Shown piece by piece: positions 11,115 through 21,875 of a stretch of DNA of 64,000 nucleotides (the first letter of the stretch is position 1; each line of letters opens with the position of its first letter). The DNA lies in the NCBI RefSeq assembly GCF_020541325.1, contig NZ_CP047399.1, positions 806,001-870,000 on the forward strand. Direction: 5' to 3'. The DNA is from Candidatus Vallotia laricis (GTDB lineage: Bacteria > Pseudomonadota > Gammaproteobacteria > Burkholderiales > Burkholderiaceae). The notes under the pieces are model-generated. The model was not told the DNA's origin. It saw only the letters and a program-made list of their open reading frames with translations, and searched no databases. A program made the translations under genes and the position numbers.

Positions 11115-11717
11115 CTACTTTAGTTTAAGTAAAGCCATTTCTTTGTTAGCCTGATCCCTAGTTACTTTGATCGATATAGGCATGTACTTTTGCATCAGAC
11201 CGCTTACTAAATCACGACTAACCTGATCCTGAACTGTAATAAATCTGCGACCAGTTGGGGTTTTATAAAACGCTATTAAATCTTTTATTTCCGATACTGA
11301 GTAGTACTTTGAATACACTTCATATTGTGCGCGCATTGCGGCTTGTCGGAATTGCTCACTTTTGAATACTGCGCCAGCAGATTCTAAAAGTTTAGGAACA
11401 GCAGTCTTTTGCAGAATAGGCACCGCAGATTGCTTTTGTTTGTCGTTCAGCGATTTGCTTTCAGTTAAGGCATTGGACAAAATTACTGGAACTAGTTGCT
11501 TGGCTTGCATTTGAGCGCTATTAGCAATAGCTCCAATTAGCTTAGGGACATCGATCATATCAAGCAGATCTTTAATGGCGGCTTTTTTAGCTAAATCAAC
11601 TGGCATTACAGTAGGTAATAAATCTCCTGCTTTTTCCTGGGCAGGAAGCGTCTGTGCTATCGCTAGCGTCGACACGATGGAGGCCAGAAATATCCACCGC
11701 TTAAATTGTTTTTTCAT
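11115..11717 (-). CDS. Exported DUF2059-domain protein
   Basis: A 200-residue protein of unknown function starting MKKQFKRWIFLASIVSTLAI, a clear signal peptide that should be cleaved after about residue 26 (LPAQ). The rest is helical, with the DUF2059-like C-terminal part YSVSEIKDLIAFYKTPTGRR (residues ~145-165). The start at 11717 is chosen because ATAGGAGT lies a few nt upstream; a start 10 codons earlier has no such site. It follows gyrA by about 100 bp on the same strand, the order seen in Burkholderia. Probably periplasmic; no catalytic motif seen. Confidence 0.85.
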   Translation of the reverse strand: MKKQFKRWIFLASIVSTLAIAQTLPAQEKAGDLLPTVMPVDLAKKAAIKDLLDMIDVPKLIGAIANSAQMQAKQLVPVILSNALTESKSLNDKQKQSAVPILQKTAVPKLLESAGAVFKSEQFRQAAMRAQYEVYSKYYSVSEIKDLIAFYKTPTGRRFITVQDQVSRDLVSGLMQKYMPISIKVTRDQANKEMALLKLK

Positions 11718-11845
11718 CACGACTCCTATCAAAAGTTGTTTTATCAACCTAGCGCCTACTTAGTAATCATACTCGATCGTTACATCTATCTGACAGCTAT
11801 TAGTAAGTGCTACTATTACGATTTATATCGGACGCGACCTCAGAA

Positions 11846-14422
11846 CTAGGGCTCGATGCTATTTTCTATGTCAGTCTCAGCTATTTGCTGCAAGCCCGAT
11901 AGCTTGGTACCCCTGTCAAGGGTAATTAGTGTAACACCTTGCGTTGCACGGCTCATCTCTCGAATTTCAGTAACACGTGTACGGATCATTACACCAGCAG
12001 TCGTAATTAATATGATCTCACTGTCTGGCTCAACTAATGTCGCGGCAACTACACTGCCGTTTCGCTCCGAGGTCTGAATTGCAATCATACCCTTTGTACC
12101 ACGCCCATGTCTTGTATACTCAGAGATTGGTGTGCGCTTACCGTAACCGTTCTCGGTCGCAGTTAGTACTGATTGTGACTCGCCACCAGCCACTAGTAAC
12201 GCGATTACCTGCTGACTATTTTCGAGTTGCATTCCACGCACCCCGCGTGCTTCCCGGCCCATTGGCCGTACATCGTTCTCCTCGAATCGTACCGCCTTGC
12301 CAGCGTCGGAGAACAGCATTACATCATGCTGTCCATTAGTAATCTGCGCACCGATCAGAAAATCTCCATCGTCAAGCCCTACTGCAATGATACCCTTCTT
12401 AAGCGGCCGAGAAAATGCCTCAAGCGGCGTTTTCTTTACTATTCCAAGGGATGTAGCTAGGAATACGAACTTGTCAGCAGAAAATTCCTTAACCGGTAGT
12501 GCTACATTAATCTTTTCGCCTTCCTGTAGCGGAAACATATTTACGATTGGTCGTCCTCGGGAGTTTCTTGAGCCTCGCGGTACCTCATAGACTTTAATCC
12601 AATAAACACGTCCGTGATTTGAGAAGCATAAAATATGGTCATGCGTGTTTGCAATAAATAGTGTCTCGGCCCAATCATCGTCTTTCATTACAATAGCCTG
12701 CTTTCCACGTCCACCGCGCTTTTGCGCATCGTACTCAGATAGCGGCTGCGATTTAATGTAGCCAGCGTGCGACATCGTAACAACCATATCTTGCGGCACA
12801 ATCAGATCCTCAGTGCTAAGATCGGTAGTATTCAACGCAATCTGCGAGCGCCTCCCGTTTCCAAATTCCGCCTTGATTGCAACTAGCTCATCAGAGATGA
12901 TCGCTCGGATCCGTTCAGGTTTAGATAGAATATTCAGAAGATCCGAAATCTTTGTAGTAACCGTATAATATTCTGTAGTAATTTTATCTTTTTCTAGGCC
13001 CGTTAATCTTTGCAATCGCATCTGTAGGGTTTCCTGCACCTGTATATCCGAGAGCTTGTAAAGTCCCTGGGATTGCATACCAAAAATGGGTGCTAACCCA
13101 TCGGGACGGAACGCATCGAGCCCACCCGGGGTTTCACTTTGGGTGCGCGAAAGCATGTCCCGCACTAGCCCCGAGTCCCATCCACGCATCATTAAATCTC
13201 GCCTTGCAATTGGTGGTGTCGAAGCGGCTCGGATAATCTCAATAAACTTATCGATATTTGAAAGTGCAACCGCGAGGCCTTCCAGAACATGACTTCGCTC
13301 GCGAGCTCGACGTAAATCGTAAAAAGCGCGGCGTGTAACAACCTCACGCCGGTGTGATAAAAAGCACTCCAGTAGCTCGCGTAAATTTAATAGCTTCGGT
13401 TGCCCATTGATCAGTGCAACCATATTCATACCAAAAGTATCCTGCAGCTGCGTATTCTTATATAAATTATTAAGCACAACCTCCGGAACTTCACTACGCT
13501 TAAGTTCAATCACCACACGCATACCACTTTTGTCAGATTCATCACGGATATCGGATATACCATCAATCTTCTTCTCGTTGACTAATTCAGCAATGCGCTC
13601 AAGCAGGGAACGTTTGTTTACCTGATATGGTAATTCGTCAACGACGATCGCTATACGCTGCCCGCGCTCGATTTCCTCGAAATGAATCTTAGCGCGTATT
13701 ATAATTCGGCCGCGGCCGAAGCTATATCCATCGCGCACACCTTGCACGCCGTATATCACCCCCCCCGTTGGGAAATCTGGTGCAGGAAGGAGTTCAATCA
13801 GCTCATGGATTGACGCCTGTGGATGGTTTAGCAGGTATTGGCATACGTCAACAACTTCATTCAAATTATGTGGGGGGATATTCGTTGCCATACCGACTGC
13901 AATACCAGACGATCCGTTGATTAACAGATTCGGGATTCTCGACGGCAGCACCTGCGGTTGAGTCTCGCTGCCATCATAGTTCCACTCAAAGTCAACGGTA
14001 TCCTTATCGATGTCGGTTAATAGCTCATGACCAATTTTTGCGAGCCTAATCTCAGTGTAGCGCATTGCCGCAGCGTTATCGCCATCGACCGAGCCGAAGT
14101 TTCCCTGTCCGTCTACTAGCATATAGCGTAGCGAAAAATCCTGAGCCATGCGGACGATGGTCTCATAAACTGCGCTATCGCCATGGGGGTGGTACTTACC
14201 AATTACATCTCCGACGATCCGGGCAGATTTCTTGTATGTTCGATTCCAGTCATTGCCGAGCTCATACATCGCATAAAGCACGCGGCGATGCACTGGTTTG
14301 AGTCCATCTCGAGCATCGGGCAGTGCACGACCTACTATTACGCTCATTGCATAATCGAGGTAAGAACGGCGCATTTCCTCTTCGAGAGAAATGGGTAGGG
14401 TCTCTTTGGCGAATTGATCCAT
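11846..14422 (-). CDS. gyrA: DNA gyrase subunit A
   Basis: Breaks and rejoins DNA during negative supercoiling with GyrB. The 858-residue protein is full length. The catalytic tyrosine is Y122 ([11 protein letters not shown]), and the quinolone-determining stretch [13 protein letters not shown] has S83 and E87. The breakage-reunion domain runs to about residue 520. The C-terminal beta-pinwheel contains a GyrA-box-like QKRGGRGKQ near residue 560 and repeated blades such as [11 protein letters not shown]87 replaces the Asp usual in proteobacteria; this is a conservative change. Divergent from the ompA-family gene across a 0.4-kb spacer. Confidence 0.98.
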   Translation of the reverse strand: MDQFAKETLPISLEEEMRRSYLDYAMSVIVGRALPDARDGLKPVHRRVLYAMYELGNDWNRTYKKSARIVGDVIGKYHPHGDSAVYETIVRMAQDFSLRYMLVDGQGNFGSVDGDNAAAMRYTEIRLAKIGHELLTDIDKDTVDFEWNYDGSETQPQVLPSRIPNLLINGSSGIAVGMATNIPPHNLNEVVDVCQYLLNHPQASIHELIELLPAPDFPTGGVIYGVQGVRDGYSFGRGRIIIRAKIHFEEIERGQRIAIVVDELPYQVNKRSLLERIAELVNEKKIDGISDIRDESDKSGMRVVIELKRSEVPEVVLNNLYKNTQLQDTFGMNMVALINGQPKLLNLRELLECFLSHRREVVTRRAFYDLRRARERSHVLEGLAVALSNIDKFIEIIRAASTPPIARRDLMMRGWDSGLVRDMLSRTQSETPGGLDAFRPDGLAPIFGMQSQGLYKLSDIQVQETLQMRLQRLTGLEKDKITTEYYTVTTKISDLLNILSKPERIRAIISDELVAIKAEFGNGRRSQIALNTTDLSTEDLIVPQDMVVTMSHAGYIKSQPLSEYDAQKRGGRGKQAIVMKDDDWAETLFIANTHDHILCFSNHGRVYWIKVYEVPRGSRNSRGRPIVNMFPLQEGEKINVALPVKEFSADKFVFLATSLGIVKKTPLEAFSRPLKKGIIAVGLDDGDFLIGAQITNGQHDVMLFSDAGKAVRFEENDVRPMGREARGVRGMQLENSQQVIALLVAGGESQSVLTATENGYGKRTPISEYTRHGRGTKGMIAIQTSERNGSVVAATLVEPDSEIILITTAGVMIRTRVTEIREMSRATQGVTLITLDRGTKLSGLQQIAETDIENSIEP

Positions 14423-14845
14423 TTATAGCGTCTTTGACGAACTCCAGCGGTCCGAGACTAAGCTGCGGGGGGGGGTAGCGTACAAGCTATACTGTACCTA
14501 GTAGTAGATAACTCGCACTATCTAATATTATAATGTTAGCATGCATCTGGAACAGCACTACACACTAGGGAGTGACGTCGGCAACAGTTATGATGCATGA
14601 GCTTAAAGGTTATAATCTCTCTGCTCTCAGCCAGTACTATTTTAGTAACTGTTGCGATCTAACTACAAGTTCCTGATGAAGATTTAGAAAAAAGTAGAAA
14701 TTTATTATCGCAATAGAACTAGTATGGCAAAATATAGTGGTGCAGTTAGTCATGCCACAATACTAAGTCTCAGATAATTTCTATCTTGCTATTTGTTAAT
14801 AGGTTCGCAGTAAACTGCGACAGCATCAATCTCGAGAGGAAAAGT
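14423..14845. other. Divergent spacer gyrA / ompA-like
   Basis: About 420 bp with a run of nine G at 14467-14475 some 45 bp upstream of the gyrA start. It must contain promoters for both divergent genes; I do not see a clear consensus pair. The OmpA-family gene has a good Shine-Dalgarno sequence at 14835-14840 (GAGAGGA ending before AAAGT-ATG). Confidence 0.45.
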
Positions 14846-15529
14846 ATGCACAAGCTTTTAAAGCTCGTATTCATTGCATCTACTACGGCTATAACTACAT
14901 TCGCATCAGCGGACCCGTCACTAGCTTCACAACAGATTTCTAGTGACAACTGGGTGGGCAGTACTAGAGAATGCATTTGGATGAACGGCGACGGTGAGCT
15001 TTGTTGGCGCAATACTTTTTGGACTCCTACCACCACGAATGCAGAGTGCGGCAGCGAACTGATGGATCAAACACAAGAGTTATCAAAGCCCTTGCCGCTT
15101 ACACCAACTCCGGTTGCGACCAGACAGAAAGTTACCTATCAGGCAAATATACTATTTGACTTCGATAAAACTGAACTTCTTGCTGGGAAAAAAGAACTTG
15201 ACGAGTTAACCTTAAAGATTCAAGGTTTAAATCCCGAAGAAGTTTTAGCCTTAGGCTATACAGATAAGATCGGTTCAGATAAGTATAATGAACGTCTATC
15301 ACTGCGCCGCGCACAGGCCGTAAAACGGTATTTGATTAGCAAGGGTATCCCAGCTGATAGCATTTATACGGAAGGTCAGGGTAATCGCAAACCTTTAGTA
15401 ACAGCCTGCCCTAAAAAGAATTTTAAAGAGTTAATGGCGTGCCTAGCTCCAAACCGTAGGGTGGAGATAGAGGTCATTACCACTACGAGACAGCCTCAAA
15501 ATGAGTTAACTTCTTCGCAGACGCAATAA
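14846..15529 (+). CDS. ompA: OmpA-family outer membrane / peptidoglycan-binding protein
   Basis: A 227-residue protein starting MHKLLKLVFIASTTAITTFA, a signal peptide ending near ASADPS. The C-terminal OmpA domain (residues ~100-215) shows ILFDFDKTELLAGKKELD, then ALGYTDKIGSDKYNERLSLR and NRRVEIEV, the motif set that binds meso-diaminopimelate of peptidoglycan. The short N-terminal part (VGSTRECIWMNGDGELCWRN) matches the Burkholderia OmpA-like protein rather than a full beta-barrel, so the protein likely tethers the outer membrane to the wall. GAGAGGA supports this start. Position beside gyrA is conserved in Burkholderia. Confidence 0.9.
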   Translation: MHKLLKLVFIASTTAITTFASADPSLASQQISSDNWVGSTRECIWMNGDGELCWRNTFWTPTTTNAECGSELMDQTQELSKPLPLTPTPVATRQKVTYQANILFDFDKTELLAGKKELDELTLKIQGLNPEEVLALGYTDKIGSDKYNERLSLRRAQAVKRYLISKGIPADSIYTEGQGNRKPLVTACPKKNFKELMACLAPNRRVEIEVITTTRQPQNELTSSQTQ

Positions 15530-16668
15530 ATAACCAAGGATAAGTCGAGTTTTTCGTACTTTGATAAGTATTTATCTATATATTATGCTTGATGCCAGTT
15601 ACAGTATTATTCCTATAATTTTACCGCTTTTACTGGCGTTCATGATTCTTTTTACGTATTTCTTGCTATCTATGATTAACGTTGATTTATATAGACTCAA
15701 ATGAGCCATTTCTCTCATCAGTGGTGGGATCTAATAGCTGAATCTAGAGACCTCTTCACGATATAAGTCCACGACGGTTGTCCAGCTCGACTTGCATGCT
15801 TATTTACCTAATAAACAAGCGCTCAAAGTTATCTGTGGCGTAAATAACTTATCTAAGTTATTTACGCCACAGATAACAATGTATCCGCTAAAGAATTTAT
15901 TTATGTAAGCTAATATTTAGCGTTGTTGACCCTTAGGATAGAGAATAGTATTTCAAATGTTGAGCATAAAAATATCTACAGAAAGTTTTTTCTGATCTGA
16001 ACTATGTAATACATAGTAAATTACTTAAGAAATGTTAAAACGCGTTGGTTAATTATCGCGTATGCGTATGCTCACAATTGGTAAAGTCAGCTGGTTAGGT
16101 GTTATTCTTAACGCACGACCACAACCTAAAACTTTATTTATATTCGGTAGTAGACGCCGAGTACGTGATAAAAATCATACTAGAGGTAAACTAATAATTA
16201 TTCACGCTTTACTAAGCTATGGAGACTTTCAGGCTTACTCGAAAGTCTAGATTATTTGTTCAGAAATTCACAGAATAACCTATTGCCCCAAACCACTTTA
16301 ACTAATATTTCACTCTAGTTGAGATTATTCAGCGTTTCGTGTTCACTCATAAACCCATATAAACTATATGCTTACACAGCGACAATCCACCTACATACCA
16401 GCATAGCTGTGTCACAGGAAAATCTGCATACTAGACAATTTACATCAGCACCACCAGACTTCCTGCACAACGATCTATACTAGATTGGGATAACTTGTTC
16501 GTATCATGCAGAGTAGCTATCAAGCCGACTATCGGTATCAGCCACTCATCTCATAAATACATACTTCACTGAAAAAGTACTGAAGCTCGGTATGTTGCCT
16601 CATGCTATTTGGGTAAGTAATACAAGCGTAGTATGTGAAGCTAGATTCCTTATTTAGATATTAATAAA
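15530..16668. other. Spacer between ompA-like gene and ssrA
   Basis: No gene recognised; ubiG and gph, which follow ompA in Burkholderia, are not readable. It contains the longest perfect palindrome in the window (15828-15877). A 62-codon open frame at 16062-16250 has no recognisable similarity and I treat it as chance. Confidence 0.45.
15828..15877. repeat. Perfect 24-bp inverted repeat, 2-nt spacer
   Basis: Left arm 15828-15851 (begins GTTATCTGTGGCG) and right arm 15854-15877 are exact complements with TC between them. As RNA it would be a 24-bp hairpin with no proper loop; as DNA it could extrude a cruciform. It lies 300 bp beyond the ompA-like stop and has no following T-run. Confidence 0.92.
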
Positions 16669-16697
16669 TTGACTGTGTTTATGGCTTATAAGATAAT
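16669..16697 (+). promoter_or_regulatory. Sigma70-type promoter of ssrA
   Basis: TTGACT at 16669-16674, 17-nt spacer, GATAAT at 16692-16697, 15 nt before the mature tmRNA 5' end. Each box differs from consensus by one base and the spacing is ideal. Confidence 0.75.
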
Positions 16698-16712
16698 GAA
16701 CGTATTCTTTAT

Positions 16713-17073
16713 GGGGCCGACCTGGTTTCGACGTGGGTAGCAAAGCAATTTAGGGCATACCGAGGACCCGTTATCTCGTAAATCAATGGGACTTAAGTAA
16801 CTGCGAACGACGAAACGTACGCACTAGCCGCTTAATAACGGCTAGCCTCGCACTAGCTCTCTGACGAGCTAGGGTTGCAAAACCACGCAGAGGTCATTTA
16901 CGTCAGATAATCTACAGCGGAGTTACGGTGCTGTAGCCGAAAATATAGTAACTCGCCGCAGCGAAGCGTGTTTGTCCGCGTTAATGCGGCTAAAATTAAA
17001 AGACATAACTAAGTATGTAGAACTAGTTGTAAAGTGCTTGCGGACGCGGGTTCAATTCCCGCCGGCTCCACCA
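16713..17073 (+). ncRNA. ssrA: tmRNA (one-piece, 361 nt)
   Basis: Rescues stalled ribosomes and tags the nascent protein. The 5' end GGGGCCGACCTGGTTTCGAC pairs with the 3' acceptor strand CGGCTCC before A-CCA, and the G3-U70 wobble needed for alanylation is present. The tag reading frame runs 16803-16835, encoding ANDETYALAA then TAA, with GCG as resume codon. The T-arm GGGTTCAATTCCC lies near the 3' end and CCA is encoded (17071-17073). It is not circularly permuted, unlike the two-piece form known in some other betaproteobacteria. Confidence 0.97.
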
Positions 17074-19460
17074 ATACTTGCTAATCTGGATTCTTATCTA
17101 CTGATCCTACACTTGTGGTGCTTACATAAATAGTGAATAGGGTTTTCAGATACTAACTCCATAGGTACGCTCCTCTATTTCCAAGAAATCTCCAGAAATT
17201 CTAGAAAAATTTCTCGTTTAATTAACTAAATAATTAACTCATTAGGCTAATATTCTTTAAGAAGAAGGTCTGAGTTTGTTTTAAGAAAATATAAATAGAG
17301 CCTTATAAGAAAGAATATTTATTATGAATTTTAATTATTAGCCTCTATACAACGCTCATCCACTATCTTTATAAACATCGTTAGAAAACTATGAAATTTT
17401 TTATAAACATAATACGTCTAGCTAGACTGATCTCGTATATCTAGTCATAGTCACATATAATTGTTGTTTACACTGACCATAGATAAGCATACTCGGTCCG
17501 CATGCTAAATGCGCTATCCGGGGAGCTATGATCTGTGCTCTGCTGACTTGCAATGCTATTTTAGAACTTATTTAACATATCAGAATACTTAAATATAAGT
17601 TACATTATCAATGTACAGTGTTAGCACTGTTATTAGATCGCTTAATATACAAAATCGGGCGTCATTTAATTTCCGGTTCCTAAAATAGAGATTGCTGGCA
17701 TAAAGCCGACTACAGCTAAGTTTATACAAGTCAGACTTTGTAGTACGGATATCAATCGGTATCATTTCCGTCAATCTCGCTAACATTATACTGTTTATGA
17801 ATAGATCTAAAGCTTCATCACAAAGAATCGCTTGACCGCAAGATGTACAACTTTGCCAGTTAGTGCAGACAACGTGAATCACTAGATCGGGTAACGCCTA
17901 ATCTGACGATGCGCCACTATAGCAACCAAAATTGATAAGCCCAGGTAAATTGTCACTACGAGCGCAGACTCGGTCGAAAGCTTGAAGTATCTTCTTCTAA
18001 AAGTGCAAGTATACGTACTCGGTTATGAAATAGATATCCTATAAAGGATTAGTCAACTATTAGTGCACAACATCTCGCGTATTGTTGCGCTATGCTTACC
18101 ATGCATATTTAGAAAGCATAATGACTATGCTATAGCTGCTGATAATTTCACGCTTAGATTAGGGCAGACCGAACCGGTGCATCTTAGTGCCGATCATGTA
18201 TATGATCGGCTACTCTAGCATAAGATAGTCTTTCACATTTTTTTAACTAAAATTTTCATCAAATACAACAATACTTGCAGTTACTTCTAATTTATACTGA
18301 CATATAGCAAGTAATTCCTGTAACTACTGTTTTTTGTAACTACTGTTTAGATATCTGCTACCTAATTATGCGCTAATTATTATTTTAGGTACTAATATTT
18401 TAGCTGCGACGGTATGCTAAGCCTGGTAGTTTATATTATCCAGATAAACTGTGGCGCTTATAGGAATTAGCCTGCTGTGATGCACATATCGTATACTAAT
18501 CGCGTACGTATAACCTGTAGATGTAATGAGCTTGATTTTAGATGAACTAGTTGACCCAAATAATATGTGGCGGGTTTTATATATGCATCTTGATAAGGTT
18601 GAGAACATAAATAACCGAAGTAAGTGCCCGCCACTTGCATATGCAAATGTCCCTTAAAGGGACTGTAGCGTGGGCCTAGCACAGCTGATCAAGCATAGAC
18701 CAACAATATTCGTTAATCTTGAGGGGGGGGCGAAGATTTTTTTGTTAATTCCTGTCTTTACTCAATTAAGCTTCGTGTTCTAAATTAAACAGCTCATTTT
18801 ATTTAACTCTATAAATCTACTAATCTTTGTTTGTGTAGGTTATTTATTAATAATCCTGGTATATCTAACAATAAAACACTGAGTGTTAACATGATGTGAA
18901 TCACAAAGCATATCTGTTATTAACAGAACACTATAGCATGGATATTATCCTAATATAGTATAAACTATGCTCATATCTCACTATAGTACTTATAAGCCCT
19001 ACGGTTAGGGCTATCGAATATTGCTGCAATATATTAACGATCGCGATCTGAGCGGGCTGTCGCATAGATAGTATCGGTGGCGTTCGATGTATTGAAAGCA
19101 AAAGAGAACTTATCTTGATCAGCTAATGTTATATATTTTCCTAAGCCTTATTTAATTACCGCATACAAAACCAGCAATTATGTATGCTATAAAAGCGAGG
19201 AGCAATATCTTAGAATTGGTTAAGACAATACTATCCCAGCTACTGGGACAAGTACTACACCACTAGTTTTTGTCAACAATAAGCGGAATTGAGTCAAAAA
19301 AATTTATTTTAAATTAATCCAGTATATGGTAAGTAGGTATTGTCAATGCGTTACACGTCCACATAGAATCAGTCTATATAATCGCGGTATCGTACTAGAA
19401 AGCATACTGAGAAGCAGTGGGCACATCTCTAGAGCAGTATTTTCGGACTTATGATTTATT
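17074..19460. other. 2.4-kb gene-free region between ssrA and fbp
   Basis: No recognisable gene. Minus-strand open frames at 17589-17882 (97 codons) and 18417-18682 have no similarity I can name and no convincing ribosome binding site. A short hairpin (GCCGATCAT / ATGATCGGC) is near 18190-18211, and a run of eight G is at 18723-18730. Likely the remains of one or more genes decayed past recognition by eye. Confidence 0.45.
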
Positions 19461-20489
19461 ATGGAAGCAATGCGGTCTACATCCCATGGTATGACTCTCA
19501 CCCAGCACTTAATCGAAGAGCAGCGTAAACACAACAATAACAATATCACGGCCAATCTTCGGCTGTTGATTGAAGTTATCTCACGTGCTTGTAGACTTAT
19601 TAGCTATCACGTTAGCAGAGGTGCACTAGGTGAAGCATACGGAAGCTCTAATAAAAAAAATATTCAGGGAGAGATACAAAAGAAAGTTGATATCCTAGCT
19701 AATAGCATCCTTCTTGAGGCTAATGAATGGGGCGGAAATCTCTCTGCGATGGCATCAGAGGAAATGGAAGATATTCATCTAATCCCTGATTGTTTTCCGA
19801 AAGGGGATTATCTATTACTATTTGATCCTCTTGACGGCTCATCTAATATCGATGTAAACGTTTCAGTCGGGACAATATTTTCAGTCCTTCCATATTTAGA
19901 GGGCAACATTCCAACTGAAACATCATTTCTGCAAAAAGGCTCTCATCAGGTGGCGGCCGGCTATTTCGTATATGGGCCACAAATCTCGCTCGTTCTCACC
20001 ACAGGCTACGGCGTTAACTGTTTTACTCTCGATCGAGAGCTCGGCTCGTGGATATTAACACATCGCAATCTACGCATTCCACCCGACACGCTCGAGTATG
20101 CGATCAATACATCAAACCAGCGACACTGGTATGCACCAGTGCAGCGTTATATTAAGGAACTAATAGAGGGAGAAGACGCTGCCCGTAAGGCAGACTTTAA
20201 TATGCGCTGGATCGCATCAATGGTTTCAGACGTGCATCGTATTTTACACCGCGGTGGTATTTTCATGTATCCGGCCGATAAGCGTACGCCAAATAAACCT
20301 GGGAAGCTTCGACTTATGTATGAGGCAAATCCGATGGCGTTTATCGTCGAACAAGCAGGCGGCGCTGCGACTAACGGAAAAAATAGGATTCTAGATATCC
20401 AGCCCCAAAGTCTTCACGAGCGCGTCGCTGTATTTCTTGGTTCCAAGAATGAGGTCGACCGTGTGACACGGTACCATCTTGAGGGCTAG
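19461..20489 (+). CDS. fbp: Fructose-1,6-bisphosphatase class I
   Basis: Hydrolyses fructose 1,6-bisphosphate to fructose 6-phosphate, the committed step of gluconeogenesis. The metal/phosphate motif [20 protein letters not shown] is at residues ~127-146, preceded by MASEEMEDI. The C-terminal catalytic signature [20 protein letters not shown] and [20 protein letters not shown] are intact. Length 342 aa is normal. The first ~10 residues ([10 protein letters not shown]) lie before the conserved [12 protein letters not shown], so the true start could be the ATG at 19470 or 19491. Paired with a glucokinase and the oxidative pentose branch elsewhere in the window. Confidence 0.96.
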   Translation: MEAMRSTSHGMTLTQHLIEEQRKHNNNNITANLRLLIEVISRACRLISYHVSRGALGEAYGSSNKKNIQGEIQKKVDILANSILLEANEWGGNLSAMASEEMEDIHLIPDCFPKGDYLLLFDPLDGSSNIDVNVSVGTIFSVLPYLEGNIPTETSFLQKGSHQVAAGYFVYGPQISLVLTTGYGVNCFTLDRELGSWILTHRNLRIPPDTLEYAINTSNQRHWYAPVQRYIKELIEGEDAARKADFNMRWIASMVSDVHRILHRGGIFMYPADKRTPNKPGKLRLMYEANPMAFIVEQAGGAATNGKNRILDIQPQSLHERVAVFLGSKNEVDRVTRYHLEG

Positions 20490-20614
20490 GTATACCATAG
20501 AATATCTAGCTTTCTCCTAGAGCTGAGCACCATTCAAGGTGTAGTAAAGCTATAAAGCTCCCTAATATAGGAGGTTGTTACTCTTCTCATTCATTCTTAT
20601 AATTCGTCTCTATT

Positions 20615-20690
20615 GCCGGTGTAGCTCAGTTGGTAGAGCAGCGCATTCGTAATGCGAAGGTCGGAAGTTCGAGTCTTCTCTCCGGCACCA
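20615..20690 (+). tRNA. tRNA-Thr (anticodon CGU)
   Basis: Cloverleaf: acceptor GCCGGTG / CTCCGGC with a T-T mismatch at pair 6-67, D-arm GCTC-AGTTGGTA-GAGC, anticodon loop TTCGTAA giving CGU (reads ACG), T-arm GGAAG-TTCGAGT-CTTCT, discriminator A and encoded CCA (20688-20690). Pair 27-43 is G-A. Two weak pairs suggest some structural erosion. Confidence 0.94.
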
Positions 20691-20972
20691 CACATTCAAT
20701 TTTGTAAATATAAATTTGTGAATTTTTTGTTTACAACTTTTTATTATGTGCTTTACACTACTTTCTCAATAAAGCTTAGGGAAAATACCAGCCAATACAT
20801 AGGCGTTATCATTGAATATGAGCGCATTATTTCTTTTATATCACAATCACATCTAAGTAGCAGAGCGTATACTTTTTTTAAAAGTAAGTAGCCTCAATTA
20901 ATAGCTTAAAACCTCAGAAAAATCATATTAGCTACTGCAACAACATTAGTATAAAAGCATAAACTCCATACA

Positions 20973-21875
20973 TCATATTACAAAACTCTTAGATTTAGTA
21001 TGAGGGGTGATGTGATATGGCGTCTTACTTGTCGCGGCTCGCAAGGTATCAACCCAGTGAGCAGCGTTTAAGCCATATGTTTTTTCTATTACTTTTGCGC
21101 GATCTATTAGCAAGCTCCAGTCAACAGACAGCGTAGGTCCGGAAAAAGCTAGAACAACACGATTCCCTTCGTATAATTCAGGCAATGCCACCACTCGTGC
21201 ATTAAATATTATACGTAAATGTCGAATATTTCTCGAAAAGCTTTGATATCCTCCGAATAGGTTTACTATCAAAATAGCTTGGTTTTCAAGACACGCAAAG
21301 CACCCACGATAAAAAGCGATAGAATCAAGTGCTGGACCGCAGCCGTTCTGATTATATAGATCAATTTGCATTACGCCGATGGTACCATGGTTCATTTGAT
21401 CGTTTACAAAATCCCATGCATCGGTCTGAAGAACACGTAAGTGTAAATCATCAGGTGGCAATTCAAACATACGGCGTGCCGCAACAATTACTTGTGGATT
21501 TAATTCCACGGCATCAATATGTGATCTTGGAAAATGTCGATAGCAAAACTTGGTCAAAGTTCCTGCTCCTAGGCCTAATTGTACAATACGCTTAGGTGGC
21601 ACAAGAAAGAGAAGCCATGCCATCATCTGTCGGACGTATTCAAATTCAATATCGAATGGATTTTTCAGGCGCATTGCGCCCTGAACTAATTTAGTACCAA
21701 AGTGCAGGTATCGAACTCCACCTTCTTCAGAAAATGTTACTGGTTTCACATGGGCTTGATAAGATACTTCGGAGAGCGGCTTACTCTTGTACCGTACTAT
21801 TTTTTTATGTTTACAACATTCTTTGCGGCGTGTATGTACGTGTAGTCTCCGAGACAACTGTTTATCGCTTTGCAT
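20973..21875 (-). CDS. Spermidine-synthase-like methyltransferase-fold protein
   Basis: A 300-residue protein with the polyamine synthase / Rossmann nucleotide-binding core: RIVQLGLGAGTLTKFCYRHF (residues ~96-115), IDAVELNPQVIVAARRMFEL, and a DLYNQNG segment near residue 172 in the position of the catalytic Asp loop. Burkholderia genomes carry a similar protein usually annotated as spermidine synthase family; whether it makes spermidine is not shown by the sequence. The basic N-terminal ~45 residues precede the domain (LSEVSYQAH..) and the start could lie later. Stand-alone gene, minus strand, facing the tRNA-Thr. Confidence 0.8.
   Translation of the reverse strand: MQSDKQLSRRLHVHTRRKECCKHKKIVRYKSKPLSEVSYQAHVKPVTFSEEGGVRYLHFGTKLVQGAMRLKNPFDIEFEYVRQMMAWLLFLVPPKRIVQLGLGAGTLTKFCYRHFPRSHIDAVELNPQVIVAARRMFELPPDDLHLRVLQTDAWDFVNDQMNHGTIGVMQIDLYNQNGCGPALDSIAFYRGCFACLENQAILIVNLFGGYQSFSRNIRHLRIIFNARVVALPELYEGNRVVLAFSGPTLSVDWSLLIDRAKVIEKTYGLNAAHWVDTLRAATSKTPYHITPHTKSKSFVI

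Noticed and set aside
16062-16250. 62-codon plus-strand open frame between ompA-like gene and ssrA
   Set aside because: No similarity to ubiG or gph (expected neighbours), no Shine-Dalgarno sequence, basic and irregular composition.
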